DNA of 64,000 nt from Mycolicibacterium litorale (GCF_014218295.1 NZ_AP023287.1:2418001-2482000), one strand, 5' to 3'. Positions 10,978-20,812 are shown, numbered from the stretch's first letter. The notes: generated from the letters alone by a model not told the origin. Numbers and translations: made by a program.

Positions 10978-13068
10978 CTAGTTGTTGATGGTGCGCTCCG
11001 CGGCGGCGGCGACGGCCTCGGCGGTGAAACCGAACTCGCGGAACAGCGTCTTGTCGTCGGCGGACTCCCCGTAGTGCTCGATGGAGATGATCTCGCCGGT
11101 GTCGCCGACGAGCTTGTACCAGCTCTGCGCGACCGCGGCCTCCACCGCGACCCGTGCGGACACGTTGGGCGGCAGCACGCTGTCGCGGTATTCCTTCGGC
11201 TGCGATTCGAACCACTCCACGCACGGCATCGACACGACGGCGGCGTTGATGTCCTTGTCGGCGAGGAGCTTCTTGGCCTCCACGGCGAGCTGCAGTTCCG
11301 AACCCGTCGCGATGATGATGACGTCGGCTCCGGTGGCGTCACCGCCGCCCAGGACGTATCCGCCGCGGGCCACGCCGTCGGAGTCGGTGCCCTCCAGGAC
11401 CGGGATGCCCTGGCGGGTGAGGATGAAACCGACGGGACCGCTGCCGTTGCCACGGGCCAGGATGCTGCGCCACGCGTACGCCGTCTCGTTCGGGTCACCC
11501 GGCCGGACCACCGACAGGTTCGGGATCGCCCGCAGCGCCGCGAGGTGCTCGATCGGCTGGTGGGTGGGGCCGTCCTCGCCCAGACCGATCGAATCGTGGG
11601 TCCAGATGTAGATGGTGTCGATGTCCATCAGCGACGCGAGCCGCACCGAAGGCCGCATGTAGTCGGAGAACTGCAGGAACGTGCCGCCGAAGGCGCGGGT
11701 CGGCCCGTGCAGCACGATGCCCGACAGGATCGCGCCCATCGCATGCTCGCGGACGCCGAAGTGCAGCACCCGGCCGTACCAGTCGGCGGTGAAATCGTCG
11801 GTCGAGATGGACGGCGGACCGAACGACTTGACGCCCTTGATCGTGGTGTTGTTGCTGCCCGCCAGGTCGGCGGAGCCGCCCCACAGTTCGGGCAGCTTCG
11901 GCGCGACGTCGTTGAGCACCTGACCGAACGCGGCGCGGGTGGCCAGCGGCTTGGAGCCGGGCTCCCAGTAGGTGATGTCGGCGTCCCAGCCGTCGGGCAG
12001 CTCCTCGGCGGTGAGCCGGTCGAGCAGCGCCTTGCGCTCGGGTTCGCGCTGTGCCCACGCGTCGAATTCGGTCTGCCACTTGTCGTGGGCCTCCCGGCCC
12101 CGGTCGACGAGTTTGCGGGTGTGCTCGATGACCTCGTCGCGTACCTCGAAGGTCTTCTCGGGGTCGAATCCGAGCACCTTCTTCACCGCGGCCACCTCCT
12201 CGTCGCCGAGGGCCGAACCGTGCACGCCGCCGGTGTTCATCTTGTTCGGCGCGGGATACCCGATGATCGTGCGCAGCGCGATGAACGACGGTTTGTCGGT
12301 CACCTTCTTGGCGGCCTCGATGGCTTCCTCGATGCCCACGACGTTCTCGCCGCCCTCGACCTCCTGCACGTGCCAGCCGTAGGCCCGGTAGCGGGCCGCG
12401 ACGTCCTCGCTCAGCGCGATGTTGGTGTCGTGCTCGATGGAGATCTGGTTCTGGTCGTAGAAGACGATCAGGTTGCCGAGCTGCTGCGTGCCGGCCAGCG
12501 AGCTGGCCTCGCTGGTGACGCCCTCCTCGATGTCGCCGTCGGAGGCGATCACGTAGATGTAGTGGTCGAACGGGCTGGTGCCCGGCGCGGCGTCGGGATC
12601 GAACAGCCCGCGCTCGTAGCGCGACGCCATCGCCATCCCGACCGCCGAGGCCAGGCCCTGACCGAGCGGGCCCGTGGTGATCTCCACACCCTTGGTGTGG
12701 CGGAACTCCGGATGTCCCGGCGTCTTGGACTTGAACGTCCGCAGCGATTCGATGTCCTCGAGCTCGAGCCCGAAGCCTCCGAGATAGAGCTGGATGTAGA
12801 GCGTGAGGCTCGAATGCCCGCAGGACAGGATGAAGCGGTCACGCCCCAGCCAGTGCACATCGCTCGGGTCGTGGCGCATCTGGCGCTGGAACAGCGTGTA
12901 GGCCAGCGGAGCCAGGCTCATCGCCGTGCCGGGGTGGCCGTTGCCGACCTTCTGCACCGCGTCCGCCGCCAGCACCCGGACGGTGTCGACCGCGGTCGAG
13001 TCCAGTTCGGTCCAGTCGTCGGGGTGGTGGGGTTCGGTCAGCGTCGCGATCTCGTCGACGGTGGTCAC
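10978..13068 (-). CDS. tkt: Transketolase
   Basis: Thiamine-diphosphate enzyme that moves two-carbon units between sugar phosphates. The protein has 696 residues. KVGNGHPGTAMS, the TPP/Mg motif ASDGDIEEGVTSEASSL, and the pyrimidine-domain stretch GVREHAMGAI are intact, as is the C-terminal substrate region HYGESADDKTLF. The chosen start is GTG at 13068: an AAGGAG ribosome-binding site lies seven bases upstream, and the product begins VTTVDEIATLTEPHHPDDW, like other mycobacterial enzymes. The open frame extends 16 codons further to 13116. It heads the six-gene PPP operon and diverges from ctaB. Confidence 0.97.
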   Translation of the reverse strand: MTTVDEIATLTEPHHPDDWTELDSTAVDTVRVLAADAVQKVGNGHPGTAMSLAPLAYTLFQRQMRHDPSDVHWLGRDRFILSCGHSSLTLYIQLYLGGFGLELEDIESLRTFKSKTPGHPEFRHTKGVEITTGPLGQGLASAVGMAMASRYERGLFDPDAAPGTSPFDHYIYVIASDGDIEEGVTSEASSLAGTQQLGNLIVFYDQNQISIEHDTNIALSEDVAARYRAYGWHVQEVEGGENVVGIEEAIEAAKKVTDKPSFIALRTIIGYPAPNKMNTGGVHGSALGDEEVAAVKKVLGFDPEKTFEVRDEVIEHTRKLVDRGREAHDKWQTEFDAWAQREPERKALLDRLTAEELPDGWDADITYWEPGSKPLATRAAFGQVLNDVAPKLPELWGGSADLAGSNNTTIKGVKSFGPPSISTDDFTADWYGRVLHFGVREHAMGAILSGIVLHGPTRAFGGTFLQFSDYMRPSVRLASLMDIDTIYIWTHDSIGLGEDGPTHQPIEHLAALRAIPNLSVVRPGDPNETAYAWRSILARGNGSGPVGFILTRQGIPVLEGTDSDGVARGGYVLGGGDATGADVIIIATGSELQLAVEAKKLLADKDINAAVVSMPCVEWFESQPKEYRDSVLPPNVSARVAVEAAVAQSWYKLVGDTGEIISIEHYGESADDKTLFREFGFTAEAVAAAAERTINN

Positions 13069-13347
13069 TGGCTTGCTCCTTGGTGGCATGTTCGATTCGC
13101 GGCCGCACACAACCATCGGACCGCAGCTCCAACCCTAGTGCTCGCCGGTGGGCCGCCGCATGCTGCATGTGGGCGAGATTTCCTCTCCCGTTACGGTAGT
13201 ACCGCGGAAACGACCCTGCGGTCATCCGCGGTGTCTGCAGCGGTCTACCATCGTCTGTAGTAGATGTTGCGCGGCGGCTGTGACCATTCACCAAGCGGAA
13301 GACCACCGACATCGGACGACCACCGCCAACGATGAGGAGTTGACTGC
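13069..13347. promoter_or_regulatory. Divergent tkt/ctaB intergenic region
   Basis: 279 bases without a gene, holding the promoters of the minus-strand PPP operon and of ctaB. Visible elements are the tkt ribosome-binding site at its left edge, a TAGGGT on the minus strand (13131-13136) that could be a tkt -10, a small GGTA/TACC repeat near 13195, and a GAGGAG ribosome-binding site just before the ctaB GTG. No strong long palindrome was found. Confidence 0.5.
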
Positions 13348-14277
13348 GTGAGCATTCGCGAGCGTCACCTCAGCCATGGGGCGCCGTCTCGCATCCGCAC
13401 CACGGTGTTGGCCTACATTGCGCTGACGAAACCACGTGTGATCGAGCTGCTGCTGGTCACCGCGATCCCCGCGATGCTGCTGGCCGATCGCGGGACGGTC
13501 GATCCGCTGCTGATCCTCAACACGCTCATCGGTGGGATGCTGGCCGCGGCGGGTGCCAACACGCTCAACTGCGTCGCGGACGCCGACATCGACAAGAAGA
13601 TGAAGCGGACCGCGCGCCGGCCGCTCGCGCGCGACACCGTGCCGACCCGCAACGCCCTCATCTTCGGTCTGGTGCTGTCGGCCGCCTCGTTCGCCTGGCT
13701 CTGGATCAGCAGCAACCTGCTGTCCGGGCTGCTGGCGCTGGCGACCATCGCGTTCTACGTCTTCGTCTACACGCTGCTGCTCAAGCGCCGCACCTCGCAG
13801 AACGTGGTGTGGGGTGGGGCGGCCGGATGCATGCCGGTGATGATCGGCTGGTCGGCCGTCACGGGCACGATCCAGTGGCCCGCGCTGGTGATGTTCCTGG
13901 TCATCTTCTTCTGGACGCCGCCGCACACGTGGGCGCTGGCGATGCGCTACAAGGACGACTACAAGGCGGCGGGCGTGCCGATGCTGCCCGCGGTCGCCAC
14001 CGAACGGCAGGTCACCCGGCAGATCCTCATCTACACCTGGCTCACCGTGCTCACCACGCTGGCGCTGGCACTGGCCACCGGCTGGCTGTACGCCTCGGTC
14101 GCGCTGCTGGCGGGCACGTGGTTCCTGGTGATGGCCCACCAGCTCTACAGCGGCGTCAAACGCGGTGAGCCGGTCAAGCCGCTGCGGCTGTTCCTGCAGT
14201 CGAACAACTACCTCGCCGTGGTGTTCTGCGCGCTGGCCGTCGACTCGGTGCTGGCGCTGCCGACGCTGTTCGGCTGA
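13348..14277 (+). CDS. ctaB: Protoheme IX farnesyltransferase (heme O synthase)
   Basis: Integral membrane prenyltransferase that attaches a farnesyl group to heme B, making heme O for the aa3 cytochrome oxidase. It has 309 residues with about nine hydrophobic helices. The family motif [23 protein letters not shown] carries the N-x3-D-x3-D metal-diphosphate ligands, and a second acidic loop ([14 protein letters not shown]) follows. The start is a GTG with a GAGGAG ribosome-binding site. The partner heme A synthase gene ctaA lies 11 kb downstream, separated here by an accessory sugar-uptake island. Confidence 0.97.
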   Translation: MSIRERHLSHGAPSRIRTTVLAYIALTKPRVIELLLVTAIPAMLLADRGTVDPLLILNTLIGGMLAAAGANTLNCVADADIDKKMKRTARRPLARDTVPTRNALIFGLVLSAASFAWLWISSNLLSGLLALATIAFYVFVYTLLLKRRTSQNVVWGGAAGCMPVMIGWSAVTGTIQWPALVMFLVIFFWTPPHTWALAMRYKDDYKAAGVPMLPAVATERQVTRQILIYTWLTVLTTLALALATGWLYASVALLAGTWFLVMAHQLYSGVKRGEPVKPLRLFLQSNNYLAVVFCALAVDSVLALPTLFG

Positions 14278-14298
14278 ATCCCTTCCCACCTCACGCGA

Positions 14299-14314
14299 GC
14301 GCTCAGGGGAGCGC
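14299..14314. terminator. Hairpin between convergent ctaB and the ABC ATPase gene
   Basis: GCGCTC-AGGG-GAGCGC forms a perfect six-base-pair stem with a four-base loop in the 44 bases between two convergent genes. There is no T-run on either strand, which is usual for mycobacterial terminators. It could end both transcripts. Confidence 0.45.
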
Positions 14315-14321
14315 CGGCGCC

Positions 14322-15374
14322 TCACTCTGGCAGGCGCACACCCGTCTGCGGGTCGAAGCGGTGCACATCGGCCGGGCGCGCGGACAACTCGACCGCGGTG
14401 CCCGGGGAGATGCCCGACAGTTCCGATGCGGCCACCACACTGGTCAGCTGCTCCGCGCCGGCCCGCACCGTGACGATCGCGCGGGGACCGAGCAGCTCGA
14501 CCAGTTCGACGGTCGCCGCCCCGTCCGCGGACGGGGAGAGGCTCAGGTCGTCAGGGCGCACACCGATGGTCACCGCCGCCGAATCGGGTCCGCCGACTGC
14601 GATCCGCACGCCGTCGCACCGCAGCTCCCCGCCCGCCACCGCACCGGTGACGAGGTTCATCTTCGGGCTGCCGACGAACGTGGCGACGAAGGTGTCGGCC
14701 GGGCACCGATACACCTCGGCCGGGGGTGCGGCCTGGGCGATCTGCCCGTCGCGCATCACGACGATGCGGTCCGACAGCGTCATCGCCTCTTCCTGGTCGT
14801 GGGTGACGTAGAGCGAGGTGATCCCGAGCCGGCGCTGCAGGCGCAGCAATTCGGTGCGGGTCTCCACCCGCAGCTTGGCGTCGAGGTTGCTCAGCGGTTC
14901 GTCGAACAGGAACACCGCGGGTTCACGGATGATGGCCCGCCCGATCGCCACGCGCTGCTGCTGTCCGCCGGACAGGTCCTTCGGTTTGCGCGCCACCAGC
15001 TTGCCCAAGCCCAGCGATTCGGCGATCTCGTCGGCCCGCCGCAGCGCGTCGGCGCGCGGGATGCGCTTGGCGCGCAGGGGGAAGGCGATGTTCTCGCGCA
15101 CCGTCAGGTGCGGGTAGAGCGCGTAGTTCTGGAACACCATCGCGATGTCGCGTTCCTTGGGTTCCAGCGCGGTGACGTCGCGGTCGCCGATGCGGATCGA
15201 CCCGGAACTCACCGTCTCGAGCCCGGCGAGCATGCGCAGCGACGTGGTCTTGCCGCAGCCCGACGGGCCGACGAGCACGGTCATGCTGCCATCGGTGAGT
15301 TCGAGGTCGAGACCCGAGACCACGGTGGCGTCGCCGAACGCCTTGGTGACCGCGGAGAAGGTGACCGATGCCAT
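14322..15374 (-). CDS. ABC sugar/polyol transporter ATP-binding protein (MalK/UgpC type)
   Basis: ATPase that powers a carbohydrate importer (CUT1 class). It has 350 residues. The N-terminal ABC domain shows Walker A GPSGCGKTT at residues 36-44, the Q-loop, the signature LSGGQQQR, Walker B VFLFDEPLSNLD and a switch His (YVTHDQEEAMTLSDR). The C-terminal ~110 residues form the TOBE/MalK regulatory domain (SPKMNLVTGAV, IGVRPDDLSLS). It is the last gene of the island operon, 18 bases after the second permease. Substrate is not readable from the ATPase; neighbours suggest a sugar alcohol. Confidence 0.93.
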   Translation of the reverse strand: MASVTFSAVTKAFGDATVVSGLDLELTDGSMTVLVGPSGCGKTTSLRMLAGLETVSSGSIRIGDRDVTALEPKERDIAMVFQNYALYPHLTVRENIAFPLRAKRIPRADALRRADEIAESLGLGKLVARKPKDLSGGQQQRVAIGRAIIREPAVFLFDEPLSNLDAKLRVETRTELLRLQRRLGITSLYVTHDQEEAMTLSDRIVVMRDGQIAQAAPPAEVYRCPADTFVATFVGSPKMNLVTGAVAGGELRCDGVRIAVGGPDSAAVTIGVRPDDLSLSPSADGAATVELVELLGPRAIVTVRAGAEQLTSVVAASELSGISPGTAVELSARPADVHRFDPQTGVRLPE

Positions 15375-15392
15375 GTGGGGAGATCCTCGCTA

Positions 15393-16208
15393 CTAGTACT
15401 TGACCGCGCCGCCGCTGATCCCCTGGACCAGGCGTCGCTGGATGAAGAAACTGGCGATCACCACCGGCACGATGGCGATCATGATCGCGGCGCTCATGGT
15501 GCCGATCTGCACGCCGCGGAAGGTGTTGAAATTCGAGATCGCCACGGGCAGGATCGCGGCGTTGCCGGGCGCCAGGATCAGCCCGTAGAACATGTCGTTC
15601 CACGACAGCGTGAACCCGAAGATCGCCGCCGCGCCGATGCCGGGGTACACCTGCGGCAGCACCACCAGCCGGAACGCCTGCCAGCGGCTGAACCCGTCGA
15701 CGCGCGCCTGCTCCTCCAGCGACGACGGCACCGCCTCGAAGAAGCCGATCAGGAACCACGTCACCAGAGGCAGGACGAAACTGAGATGCGCGAAGATCAC
15801 CGGCGCGAGGGTGTCGGTCATCCGCAGCGCCTGCGCCATGGTGAGGAACGGGAACACCATCACGGCGGGCGGCACCACCTGCGCGGCCAGCATGCCGAAC
15901 CGCGTCAGCGACCCGCCGGCACGGTACTTGGCGATCACGTAGGCGCCCATGCTGCCGACCACGAGGCTGATGGACACCGTCACGACGCCGACCACCACGC
16001 TGCGGCCCGCGGCGGCGAAGATGCCGGAGTCCAACACCGCCCGCCAGTTGTCGAGCGTGGGTCCGAAGGCGATCAGGAACGGTTCGGACATCTGCGCAGG
16101 CGTCTTGAAACTCGCCAGCGCCACCCACGCGATGGGGAACAGCACGAACACCAGCGCCGCGGTCAGCACGGCGATGCGCAGCACTTCGAGGGGACGCGGC
16201 CGGGTCAT
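15393..16208 (-). CDS. ABC carbohydrate transporter permease (MalG type)
   Basis: Inner-membrane permease subunit, 271 residues with about six transmembrane helices. The cytoplasmic EAA loop that docks to the ATPase appears as EEQARVDGFSRWQAFRLVVLP. The N-terminus MTRPRPLEVLRIAVLTAALV leads straight into the first helix. The open frame runs upstream, but the ATG at 16208 overlaps the stop of the partner permease by four bases, which is the usual coupled arrangement. It pairs with the MalF-type permease to make the heterodimeric channel. Confidence 0.92.
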   Translation of the reverse strand: MTRPRPLEVLRIAVLTAALVFVLFPIAWVALASFKTPAQMSEPFLIAFGPTLDNWRAVLDSGIFAAAGRSVVVGVVTVSISLVVGSMGAYVIAKYRAGGSLTRFGMLAAQVVPPAVMVFPFLTMAQALRMTDTLAPVIFAHLSFVLPLVTWFLIGFFEAVPSSLEEQARVDGFSRWQAFRLVVLPQVYPGIGAAAIFGFTLSWNDMFYGLILAPGNAAILPVAISNFNTFRGVQIGTMSAAIMIAIVPVVIASFFIQRRLVQGISGGAVKY

Positions 16209-17068
16209 CGGGAGGCGGTCCTTTCGCGGCTGCGCTCCATCGCGCGGAAGGCGACGACGATCACGGCCAGCACCAGCACCAGCACGATGAACGCCATCGC
16301 GCTGGCCTGAGCGAGCCGGAAGAACTGAATGCCTTCGAGGTACATGAAGTACTGCAGGGTCTGCGTCTCGGTGCCCGGGCCGCCGCGCGTCGTGGCGTAG
16401 ACGTATTCGAACACCCGCAGCGCGTCGAGGCCGCGGAGCAGCACCGCGACGGTCAGCACCGGCGCGAGCATCGGGATCAGGACCCGGCGCAGGCGGTAGA
16501 CGGGTCCGGCACCGTCGACGCGGGCGGCCTCCATCGGCTGCTTGGGCATCGACTCGAGACCGGCGAGGATGAGCAGCACCATGAACGGCGTCCACTGCCA
16601 GACGTCGATGAACGCCAGGGTCAGCAGCGCCCGACCGGAGCCGAAGAAGTCGTAGTCGGCGCCGACCGCGTGCAGCAGTGCCGGGATGGCGCCGATCTGG
16701 TCGTTGAGCAGGAACCGGAAGATCAGGCCGACCGCGATCGGTGTGATGAACATCGGTGCCAGCACGATCGCCCGCGACAGGTCCTTGGCCCACTTCTGCT
16801 GGTGCAGGGCCAGCGCCAGCGCGAAACCCACGACCAGTTCGAGGGCGACCGCCACCACCACGTAGATCGCGGTGGTGGCGAACGCCTCCCAGAACGCCGG
16901 ATTCGACAGTGCCGAACCGAAGTTCGCCGCGCCGACGAAGTCCGGTGCCTGCCGGTCGGTCAACCGGTAGTCGGTGACCGACAGGTAGGCGGCATAGCAG
17001 AGCGGGAATCCGACGGCCACGCCGAACAGGGCGAGCAGCGGCATCAGCATGCCGTACTTGAAGGTCAT
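16205..17068 (-). CDS. ABC carbohydrate transporter permease (MalF type)
   Basis: First permease of the importer, 287 residues with about six hydrophobic helices and the docking loop MEAARVDGAGPVYRLRRVLI. The ATG at 17068 gives MTFKYGMLMPLLALFGVAV, a typical membrane-entry N-terminus; an upstream start at 17137 would add 23 residues and overlap the solute-binding protein gene. It lies 34 bases after the lipoprotein gene and overlaps the MalG-type gene by four bases. Confidence 0.92.
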   Translation of the reverse strand: MTFKYGMLMPLLALFGVAVGFPLCYAAYLSVTDYRLTDRQAPDFVGAANFGSALSNPAFWEAFATTAIYVVVAVALELVVGFALALALHQQKWAKDLSRAIVLAPMFITPIAVGLIFRFLLNDQIGAIPALLHAVGADYDFFGSGRALLTLAFIDVWQWTPFMVLLILAGLESMPKQPMEAARVDGAGPVYRLRRVLIPMLAPVLTVAVLLRGLDALRVFEYVYATTRGGPGTETQTLQYFMYLEGIQFFRLAQASAMAFIVLVLVLAVIVVAFRAMERSRERTASR

Positions 17069-17102
17069 GTTCCCGTTCCCGCGGCCGTCGGATCCCCTTG
17101 GG

Positions 17103-18434
17103 TCACTGCTGGATACGCTCGGCGGCCGCCTGCGCATCGCGCAGTGCGTCGGCGACGCTCTTGTTGCCGGCCGCCGCGTCGTTCAGCTCGGTTCCCACGG
17201 CCTGGATCATCTCTTCACCACCGCGGCCCTGGGTGAGCGGGGCGGCGTCGGCGAGGATCTCACCGACGACGCGGTAGTACTCCTCGCCGTATCCGTCGGC
17301 GAGCACCTTCGGATCGGTCAGCGAACCCTGGCGGATCACCGCGCCGCCGGCGGCGACGCGCTGGGCGTCGACGGCGGGTGAGGTGATCCACGAGGTGAAC
17401 GCCCAGGCGGCGTCGGATGCGGCGGAGTTGGCCGGGATGGCCCAGCTCCACAGGCCCAGTGCGGATTTCCCGCCGGGAATCGGCGCGAGGGCGAACTGTC
17501 CGGCACGCTCACCGGAGGCACCTTCCGGGTCGTTGAGGGCGGGCAGGTTCCAGTTGTAGCCGATCATCGAGGCGGCGTTCCCGCCGGAGACGGAGCGGAA
17601 AGCCTCGTCGAAGCCCCACGCCAGGCTGTTCGCCGGCGCAGCGGTGCGATAGGTCTCGATGTAGGCGTCGAGGGCGCGGACGGCCTGTTCGGTGTTCAGG
17701 GTCGGTTTGCCGTCCTCGTCGTAGATGGACCCGCCTGCGGCGAACAGCCAGTTGGCCCATTCCTCGAAGATCTTGTACCCGCGCTGCGGCTGCATCGCGA
17801 TGCCGGCGCGGTCACCGGTCTTCAGCCGCTGCGAGGTGGTGATCAGCGCATCCAGGTCGCCGGGCACCTGCAGGTTCGCCGCCTGAAGGTCACGGGTGTT
17901 GTAGATGTAGCCCAGCGCGTAGTTGTAGAACGGCACGCCGTAAGTGGTGCCGTCGACGTCGGTGATGTCGGTCAGCGACGGGAAGAAGTCGTCCGGCTGG
18001 TAGTCGGTGGTCGACGAGATGCGGTCGTTCAGCGGTTCGAGGAAGCCGGCGGCCGCGAAGTCGTCCATCCACGGGTTGTCGACGACGATCAGGTCGTAGG
18101 CGGGTTCGGCCGACTGGAACGACGACACCAGGCGGTCGCGCATCTGGTCGAACGTCATGGTCTCGATCTGGACCTTGATGTCGGGGTACTTCTCGTTGAA
18201 CTGCCCGACCATGCCGGCCACGATGTCGGTGTCGGGCACGTTCTCCATGAGCACCCGCACCGTCGCACTGGTATCGGTCGGGATGTCACCCAGTCCCGAC
18301 GAACTCTGCTGATCGCCGGAACCGCCGGATCCGGCGCAGCCCGCCAGGACCAGTCCGGTGGTCACGGCCAGTGCCGGCAGCCATCGCGTGGCGTTTCGCC
18401 GCGCCGGGCGCCGGCCGAGCATCGGGATCTTCAT
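17103..18434 (-). CDS. ABC transporter solute-binding lipoprotein (family 1)
   Basis: Substrate receptor of the importer, 443 residues. A basic N-terminus (GRRPARRNATRW) and hydrophobic segment end in the lipobox L30-A-G-C33, so the mature protein should be lipid-anchored at Cys33 on the outer face of the membrane. A Ser/Gly linker follows. The rest is a typical periplasmic-binding-protein fold of the maltose/polyol-binding class (KYPDIKVQIETM, DLIVVDNPWMDDFAAAG, TYGVPFYNYALGYIYNT). The ligand cannot be read from sequence; an FGGY kinase and an SDR dehydrogenase in the same operon make a sugar alcohol or ketose plausible. Confidence 0.93.
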   Translation of the reverse strand: MKIPMLGRRPARRNATRWLPALAVTTGLVLAGCAGSGGSGDQQSSSGLGDIPTDTSATVRVLMENVPDTDIVAGMVGQFNEKYPDIKVQIETMTFDQMRDRLVSSFQSAEPAYDLIVVDNPWMDDFAAAGFLEPLNDRISSTTDYQPDDFFPSLTDITDVDGTTYGVPFYNYALGYIYNTRDLQAANLQVPGDLDALITTSQRLKTGDRAGIAMQPQRGYKIFEEWANWLFAAGGSIYDEDGKPTLNTEQAVRALDAYIETYRTAAPANSLAWGFDEAFRSVSGGNAASMIGYNWNLPALNDPEGASGERAGQFALAPIPGGKSALGLWSWAIPANSAASDAAWAFTSWITSPAVDAQRVAAGGAVIRQGSLTDPKVLADGYGEEYYRVVGEILADAAPLTQGRGGEEMIQAVGTELNDAAAGNKSVADALRDAQAAAERIQQ

Positions 18435-18493
18435 GGGTACTCACTTCCTACTGGTTGGGCTGGATCGAGTGCACCGGGTCGGCGGGGCCCGGC

Positions 18494-19285
18494 TCAATCC
18501 ATGTACGCACCGCCGTTGACGGAGAGCGCCTCCCCGGTGATGAACCGGGCATCCTCGGAGACCAGGAACGCCACCGCGCGGGCGACGTCGTCCGGTGTCT
18601 GCAGTCGAGCCAGAGGCGTTGCGTCGATCCAGCTTTGGCGTACCGCATCGGGTGTGGAGCCGGTGAGCCGGGCCTCCCACTCCAGTTCCCGCGACTGCAT
18701 CGGGGTGGCGACGAAGCCGGGGCACACGCAGTTCACGGTGATCTGGTGGGCCGCCAGTTCGAAGGCCATCGCCTGAGTCAGGCCCAGGACGGCGAATTTG
18801 GAGGCCACGTAGTCGGTGAGGAACGGTACCCGGCCCTGTTTGGCGGCCATCGACGCGGTGTTGACGATGGTGCCGGTGCTCCCGGTGCGGATCATCGCCC
18901 TGGCGGCGGCCTGCCCGCAGAAGAACACCGCCTTGGTGTTGATGTCGAGTGTGCGGTCGTACTGCCCGGGCGTGACGTCGACGAACCGCTCCATCGCCGA
19001 GACGCCCGCGTTGTTGATCCACGCGTCGAGGCCAAGCCGGTCGGCCACGTCGTCGGCGAGACGGGCGGCCGCGGCGGCGTCCGTCACGTCGAGCTGCAGG
19101 GCTTCGTGCCCACGGTCCGAGGCGCCGTCGAGGCCGGCCACGGTCTCCTCGGCACCGGCGAGGTTGACGTCGGTGACGATCACCCGCCACCCGCGACCGG
19201 CGAGGGTGGTCGCGATCGCCCGCCCGATCCCGGATCCTGCTCCGGTGACCACAGCGGTCTGAATCGAGGGTGAAACGGCAGTCAT
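18494..19285 (-). CDS. SDR-family dehydrogenase, probably polyol dehydrogenase
   Basis: NAD(P)-dependent short-chain dehydrogenase, 263 residues. The cofactor loop TGAGSGIG lies at residues 14-21, NNAGVS follows, then the catalytic Ser-Tyr-Lys set (MAAKQ region, YVASK), and the C-terminus ends NGGAYMD. The ATG at 19285 shares its A with the TGA of the kinase gene (TGATG), so translation is coupled; a GTG one codon earlier is possible. In this operon it most likely oxidises an imported sugar alcohol to a ketose for the kinase. That role is inference from context. Confidence 0.9.
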   Translation of the reverse strand: MTAVSPSIQTAVVTGAGSGIGRAIATTLAGRGWRVIVTDVNLAGAEETVAGLDGASDRGHEALQLDVTDAAAAARLADDVADRLGLDAWINNAGVSAMERFVDVTPGQYDRTLDINTKAVFFCGQAAARAMIRTGSTGTIVNTASMAAKQGRVPFLTDYVASKFAVLGLTQAMAFELAAHQITVNCVCPGFVATPMQSRELEWEARLTGSTPDAVRQSWIDATPLARLQTPDDVARAVAFLVSEDARFITGEALSVNGGAYMD

Positions 19286-20769
19286 CACTGGGCCTTTCGG
19301 GCGATCTGGTGGGAGACGGGGGTGAGCAGCTCACCGAGGGTGCGCCACTGGGCGTAGGCCTCGGAATAGCGGTCGACGTGGCGGCGGTCGGGCTCGACGG
19401 GGTCGCCGAGGGTGAGGAAGCGCTCCGCACTGTCCCAGTCCTCGAGTGCGCCGACGCCGACGGCCGCGATGACGGCCGCGCCGAGCGACGCGCCGGGATG
19501 GCCGACCACCGGGTACAGGGCGGTGTCGAGGACGTCGGCGAGGATCTGTTTCCACAGCACCGACTTGCTGCCGCCGTTGGTGACCATCGCGCGCTGCAGC
19601 GGGACACCGATCGAGGCGAACACATCGGTGTGGTGCCGGAAACCGAACGCGATGGCCTCGAGCACCGAGCGGTACATGTCCGCCCGGGTGTGGGCCAGGT
19701 CGAGGCCGACGAAGGCGCCCCGCAGGTCCGGATCGTGCAGCGGGCTCTTCTCGCCGAGAAAGTAAGGTAGACAGAGGATCTCGGCTGGGCTCCGGACGGC
19801 GGCCTCGTCGTCCAGCGCCAGCAGGTCGACGCCCCCGGTCAGCGTCTGGAACCACCGGATCAGGCTGCCGCTGGTGGCCATGCACCCGTTGGGTAGCCAG
19901 CGACCGGGCACCGGATGCGCGTCCAGGTAGAGCCGGCCGTCGATCACCGGGGCGTCGCTGGCGGCGAGCACATCTCCGGCACCGCCCAGTTTGACCAGCC
20001 AGTCGCCGGCGGCGTTGACGCCTGCCGCGTACGCCGACAGGACGTGGTCGGCACCGCCCACGATCAGCGGCAGACCCTCGGGCAGTCCGGTGGCCGCGGC
20101 CGCGCCCGCGCTCAGCGTGCCGGCCTGCGCTCCCGGCCGCAGGACCCCGGGCATCGTGTGCTCATCGAGTCCCGCGGCGGCATACATGGGTTCGTAACGC
20201 CGGCCGTCGACGGTGCCGAGGCCGGATTCGATGGCCCAGTTGAGTTCGACGTGGGGCGCCGCACCGAGGGCCATGAGGACCCAGTCGTAGGACCCGACGA
20301 GGCAGGCGGTCTTCGCCCAGACGTCGGGTTCGTTGTCGCGCAGCCACATCGCGGTCGGCGCCACGGACTGCTGGGTGATCGCCGATCCGGTGGCCGACAG
20401 GACCTCGGCCGGGTCGAGCGCATCGCGCAACCGGTCGATCTGTGCGGTGGCGCGCGCGTCGTTCTGCAACATCGCGCGGCGCACCGGGGTGCCGGCACCG
20501 TCGACCGGTACCACCGCGGGCACCATGCCGGTGGTGGCCAGGGCGCCCACCTGGCCGGGCGCCACGCCGGATTCGTCCAGTACGGAGCGGATGGTGGTGT
20601 GCGCGTTGTCGATCCACTGGGCCGGATCGGCCTCCGCGTGGCCGGGGGCGTCGGCGAAGAGCCGGCTCTCGCGGGAGGCCTGGGCCACGATGCGCGCCGT
20701 CCCGACGTCGATGAGCACCGTCTTGGTCCCCGTCGTGCCGATGTCGACACCGATCGTGAACTGCGACAT
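19285..20769 (-). CDS. FGGY-family carbohydrate kinase (xylulokinase-like)
   Basis: ATP-dependent sugar kinase of 494 residues. Domain I starts with the phosphate loop DIGTTGTK (residues 9-16). Domain II holds the ATP-binding region (GGADHVLSAYAAG, then TNGGSKSVLWKQILADVL). A GAGAGGA ribosome-binding site lies before the ATG. It is the first gene of the minus-strand operon. FGGY kinases act on xylulose, ribulose, glycerol, erythritol and related sugars; the SDR partner suggests a ketose such as xylulose, whose 5-phosphate would enter the neighbouring tkt/tal pathway. The exact sugar is not certain. Confidence 0.9.
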   Translation of the reverse strand: MSQFTIGVDIGTTGTKTVLIDVGTARIVAQASRESRLFADAPGHAEADPAQWIDNAHTTIRSVLDESGVAPGQVGALATTGMVPAVVPVDGAGTPVRRAMLQNDARATAQIDRLRDALDPAEVLSATGSAITQQSVAPTAMWLRDNEPDVWAKTACLVGSYDWVLMALGAAPHVELNWAIESGLGTVDGRRYEPMYAAAGLDEHTMPGVLRPGAQAGTLSAGAAAATGLPEGLPLIVGGADHVLSAYAAGVNAAGDWLVKLGGAGDVLAASDAPVIDGRLYLDAHPVPGRWLPNGCMATSGSLIRWFQTLTGGVDLLALDDEAAVRSPAEILCLPYFLGEKSPLHDPDLRGAFVGLDLAHTRADMYRSVLEAIAFGFRHHTDVFASIGVPLQRAMVTNGGSKSVLWKQILADVLDTALYPVVGHPGASLGAAVIAAVGVGALEDWDSAERFLTLGDPVEPDRRHVDRYSEAYAQWRTLGELLTPVSHQIARKAQ

Positions 20770-20812
20770 GCCGTCCTCTCGTCGTACTCGGGTACTGACC
20801 GTACCGGTGTTC

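Noticed and set aside
10027..13260. 1077-codon open frame on the plus strand opposite tal and tkt
   Set aside because: It is antisense to two clear enzymes; its product is a low-complexity Arg/Gly/Asp/Val-rich string without domains, the usual shadow frame in GC-rich coding DNA.
14361..16310. 649-codon plus-strand frame opposite the ABC ATPase and permease
   Set aside because: Highly charged repetitive translation (many H, R, D, G) without domains; the minus-strand genes have all ABC motifs.
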